A stretch of DNA of 64,000 nucleotides. Origin: Flavisolibacter longurius. Lineage in GTDB: Bacteria; Bacteroidota; Bacteroidia; Chitinophagales; Chitinophagaceae. The position numbers and the translations under genes are program-made. The first letter of the stretch is position 1. Every line of letters begins with the position of its first letter. The DNA lies in contig JACJGO010000023.1 in NCBI GenBank assembly GCA_014163555.1, positions 1-64,000 on the forward strand. Direction: 5' to 3'. This document shows, piece after piece, positions 62,955-64,000 of the stretch. The notes below the pieces were generated by a model. The model made no database searches, had not been told where the DNA came from, and was given only the letters and a program-made list of their open reading frames with translations.

Positions 62955-64000
62955 ATGAAACATCTTTACGCCTCGATTGCCTTACTCTTTTCCCTTTCTT
63001 CTTTTGGTCAAGCCGGCTCCCTGGTGAGCACCTTTGGCACTGGTGGCAGGGTGCAGACCAGCTTTTCTTCTTTACAGGACGGAGCCACAGCTCTACTTGT
63101 TCAGCCAGACGGTAAGCTGGTAGCAGGCGGAACCAGTCTGTTTAGCGGTAACCAGGATTTTTCCCTGGCCCGGTATAACACGGACGGCACCCTTGATCTT
63201 ACGTTCAGCAGCGATGGCAAACAAACCACCGCAATCGGAACAGGAAGCGATATAATCAATGGCATGGCTCTACAAGCCGATGGAAAGATTGTAGCCGTTG
63301 GTGAGACGCTTGTTGGCTCCACCTACATGGCCGCCATTGCACGGTACAATACAGATGGTACCCTGGACGCAAGCTTCAGCGGAGATGGAAAACATACGGT
63401 TACACTGGGAACCAAGAACGCCTATGCCTATGCGGTGGCAATCCAGCCGGATGGAAAAATCCTGGTGGCTGGCTACACCTTTGAACCGGGAACCGTGGAT
63501 TTTACCGTGTTTCGTTTCTTAAGCGATGGTACCCTCGACGTCTCATTCAGTGGCGACGGTATCGCTACGGTGGATTATGCCTCCACACTTGACAATGCCT
63601 ATGCAATGGCGCTGCAGCCGGATGGTAAAATTCTGCTGGCCGGTAACGCCTCTGCCAATTTCATGCTGGCCCGGCTCAATTCGGACGGCTCAATGGACAG
63701 CAGCTTCGACGGAGATGGAAAGCTGGTTACTGTATTCGCCAACGGTGCCCGGCTTAACACAGTAGCCCTGCAGGCAGACGGAAAAATCGTGGCTGCAGGC
63801 CAGCGGTCCTATAATGATCCAATGATGGATCGCACAGTATATGATGGCATAGTAACCCGTTATACTTCCACCGGGCAATTGGATGCTACCTTTAACGGCA
63901 CCGGTCAGCTGTCCCTGGATCTGGGTTCAGATAATGACAACATCCGGTCTGTGAAACTGCAAAATGATGGAAAAATCATGCTTTGTGCAACCGGGAACAT
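62955..64000 (+). CDS. delta-60-repeat surface protein (5' part)
   Basis: Open from ATG 62955 to the window edge (about 348 aa). Signal peptide MKHLYASIALLFSLSSFGQA. Repeats of about 55-60 residues follow with the delta-60 consensus: LLVQPDGKLVAGG, ALQADGKIVAVG, AIQPDGKILVAGY, ALQPDGKILLAGN, ALQADGKIVAAGQ, each followed by ARYNTDGTLDxSFSxDG. They build a beta-propeller-like surface domain. Bacteroidota members are often large and end in a type IX secretion sorting domain, which would be outside the window. Confidence 0.88.
   Translation, partial: MKHLYASIALLFSLSSFGQAGSLVSTFGTGGRVQTSFSSLQDGATALLVQPDGKLVAGGTSLFSGNQDFSLARYNTDGTLDLTFSSDGKQTTAIGTGSDIINGMALQADGKIVAVGETLVGSTYMAAIARYNTDGTLDASFSGDGKHTVTLGTKNAYAYAVAIQPDGKILVAGYTFEPGTVDFTVFRFLSDGTLDVSFSGDGIATVDYASTLDNAYAMALQPDGKILLAGNASANFMLARLNSDGSMDSSFDGDGKLVTVFANGARLNTVALQADGKIVAAGQRSYNDPMMDRTVYDGIVTRYTSTGQLDATFNGTGQLSLDLGSDNDNIRSVKLQNDGKIMLCATGN

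Noticed and set aside
1-64000. CRISPR arrays, tRNA/rRNA genes, prophage, insertion sequences
   Set aside because: Looked for regular spacer repeats, tRNA T-arm patterns and transposase or integrase motifs; none found by eye.

Overview
The window looks like chromosomal DNA of a member of the Bacteroidota, most likely a Chitinophagaceae-type soil or freshwater bacterium. The reasons are: -7 promoter elements of the form TAnnTTTG and almost no Shine-Dalgarno sequences; families typical of the phylum (BshB1, four-helix-bundle 'IVS' protein, MG2/TonB-plug protein, PepSY-like lipoprotein, delta-60-repeat surface protein, lipoproteins without +2 Asp); bifunctional trehalose synthase/phosphatase; a class IIA aldolase next to a class I aldolase. 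I see no rRNA, tRNA, CRISPR array, prophage or insertion sequence.

Layout. 0-7 kb: tail of a regulator, DinB-like protein, an uncharacterised radical-SAM/DUF4130 DNA-repair pair, a BtuF-like metal/cobalamin receptor with a kinase-like unknown protein, and a convergent CACHE-PAS histidine kinase. 7-14 kb: two unrelated fructose-bisphosphate aldolases, a CvpA-CAP fusion, a PepSY-like lipoprotein, and divergent MDR and luciferase-like oxidoreductases. 14-36 kb: a long stress and cell-envelope region with a universal stress protein, glycine-zipper lipoprotein, TPR protein, OmpR-type two-component pair, OtsA-OtsB fusion, CPA2 antiporter, L,D-transpeptidase, DUF2254 protein, ion channel, DUF1622 and DUF202 membrane proteins, PAP2 phosphatase, large catalase and AI-2E-type permease. 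36-48 kb: a sphingolipid delta-4-desaturase-like enzyme, single-domain response regulators, a beta-barrel protein, acetyltransferase, glycosyltransferase, bacillithiol deacetylase, a possible mobile four-helix-bundle cassette, RF3, MacB-like permease, TsaD and TrmN6. 48-54 kb: a complete cyanophycin locus (cphA divergent from cphB - 81-aa ORF - isoaspartyl peptidase). 54-58 kb: fructan use (GH32 lipoprotein plus sugar-porter MFS) and a CLC channel remnant. 58-64 kb: an MG2/TonB-plug protein, a beta-barrel protein, about 1.25 kb without convincing genes, and the start of a delta-60-repeat surface protein that runs off the window.

How it fits together. Cyanophycin (a nitrogen store) could be made and fully degraded to Asp and Arg by the four-gene locus. 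The 14-36 kb block reads as osmotic, oxidative and wall-stress functions. A direct repeat TTCTAAT-N4-TTCTAAT with 11-bp period appears near the OmpR-type regulator, downstream of its kinase, between the L,D-transpeptidase and the DUF2254 gene, and in a gap near the catalase, which suggests a small local regulon. Many genes have a -7 element only 3-5 nt before the start codon, implying leaderless mRNAs. These are readings of sequence and family knowledge; no database search or alignment was run.
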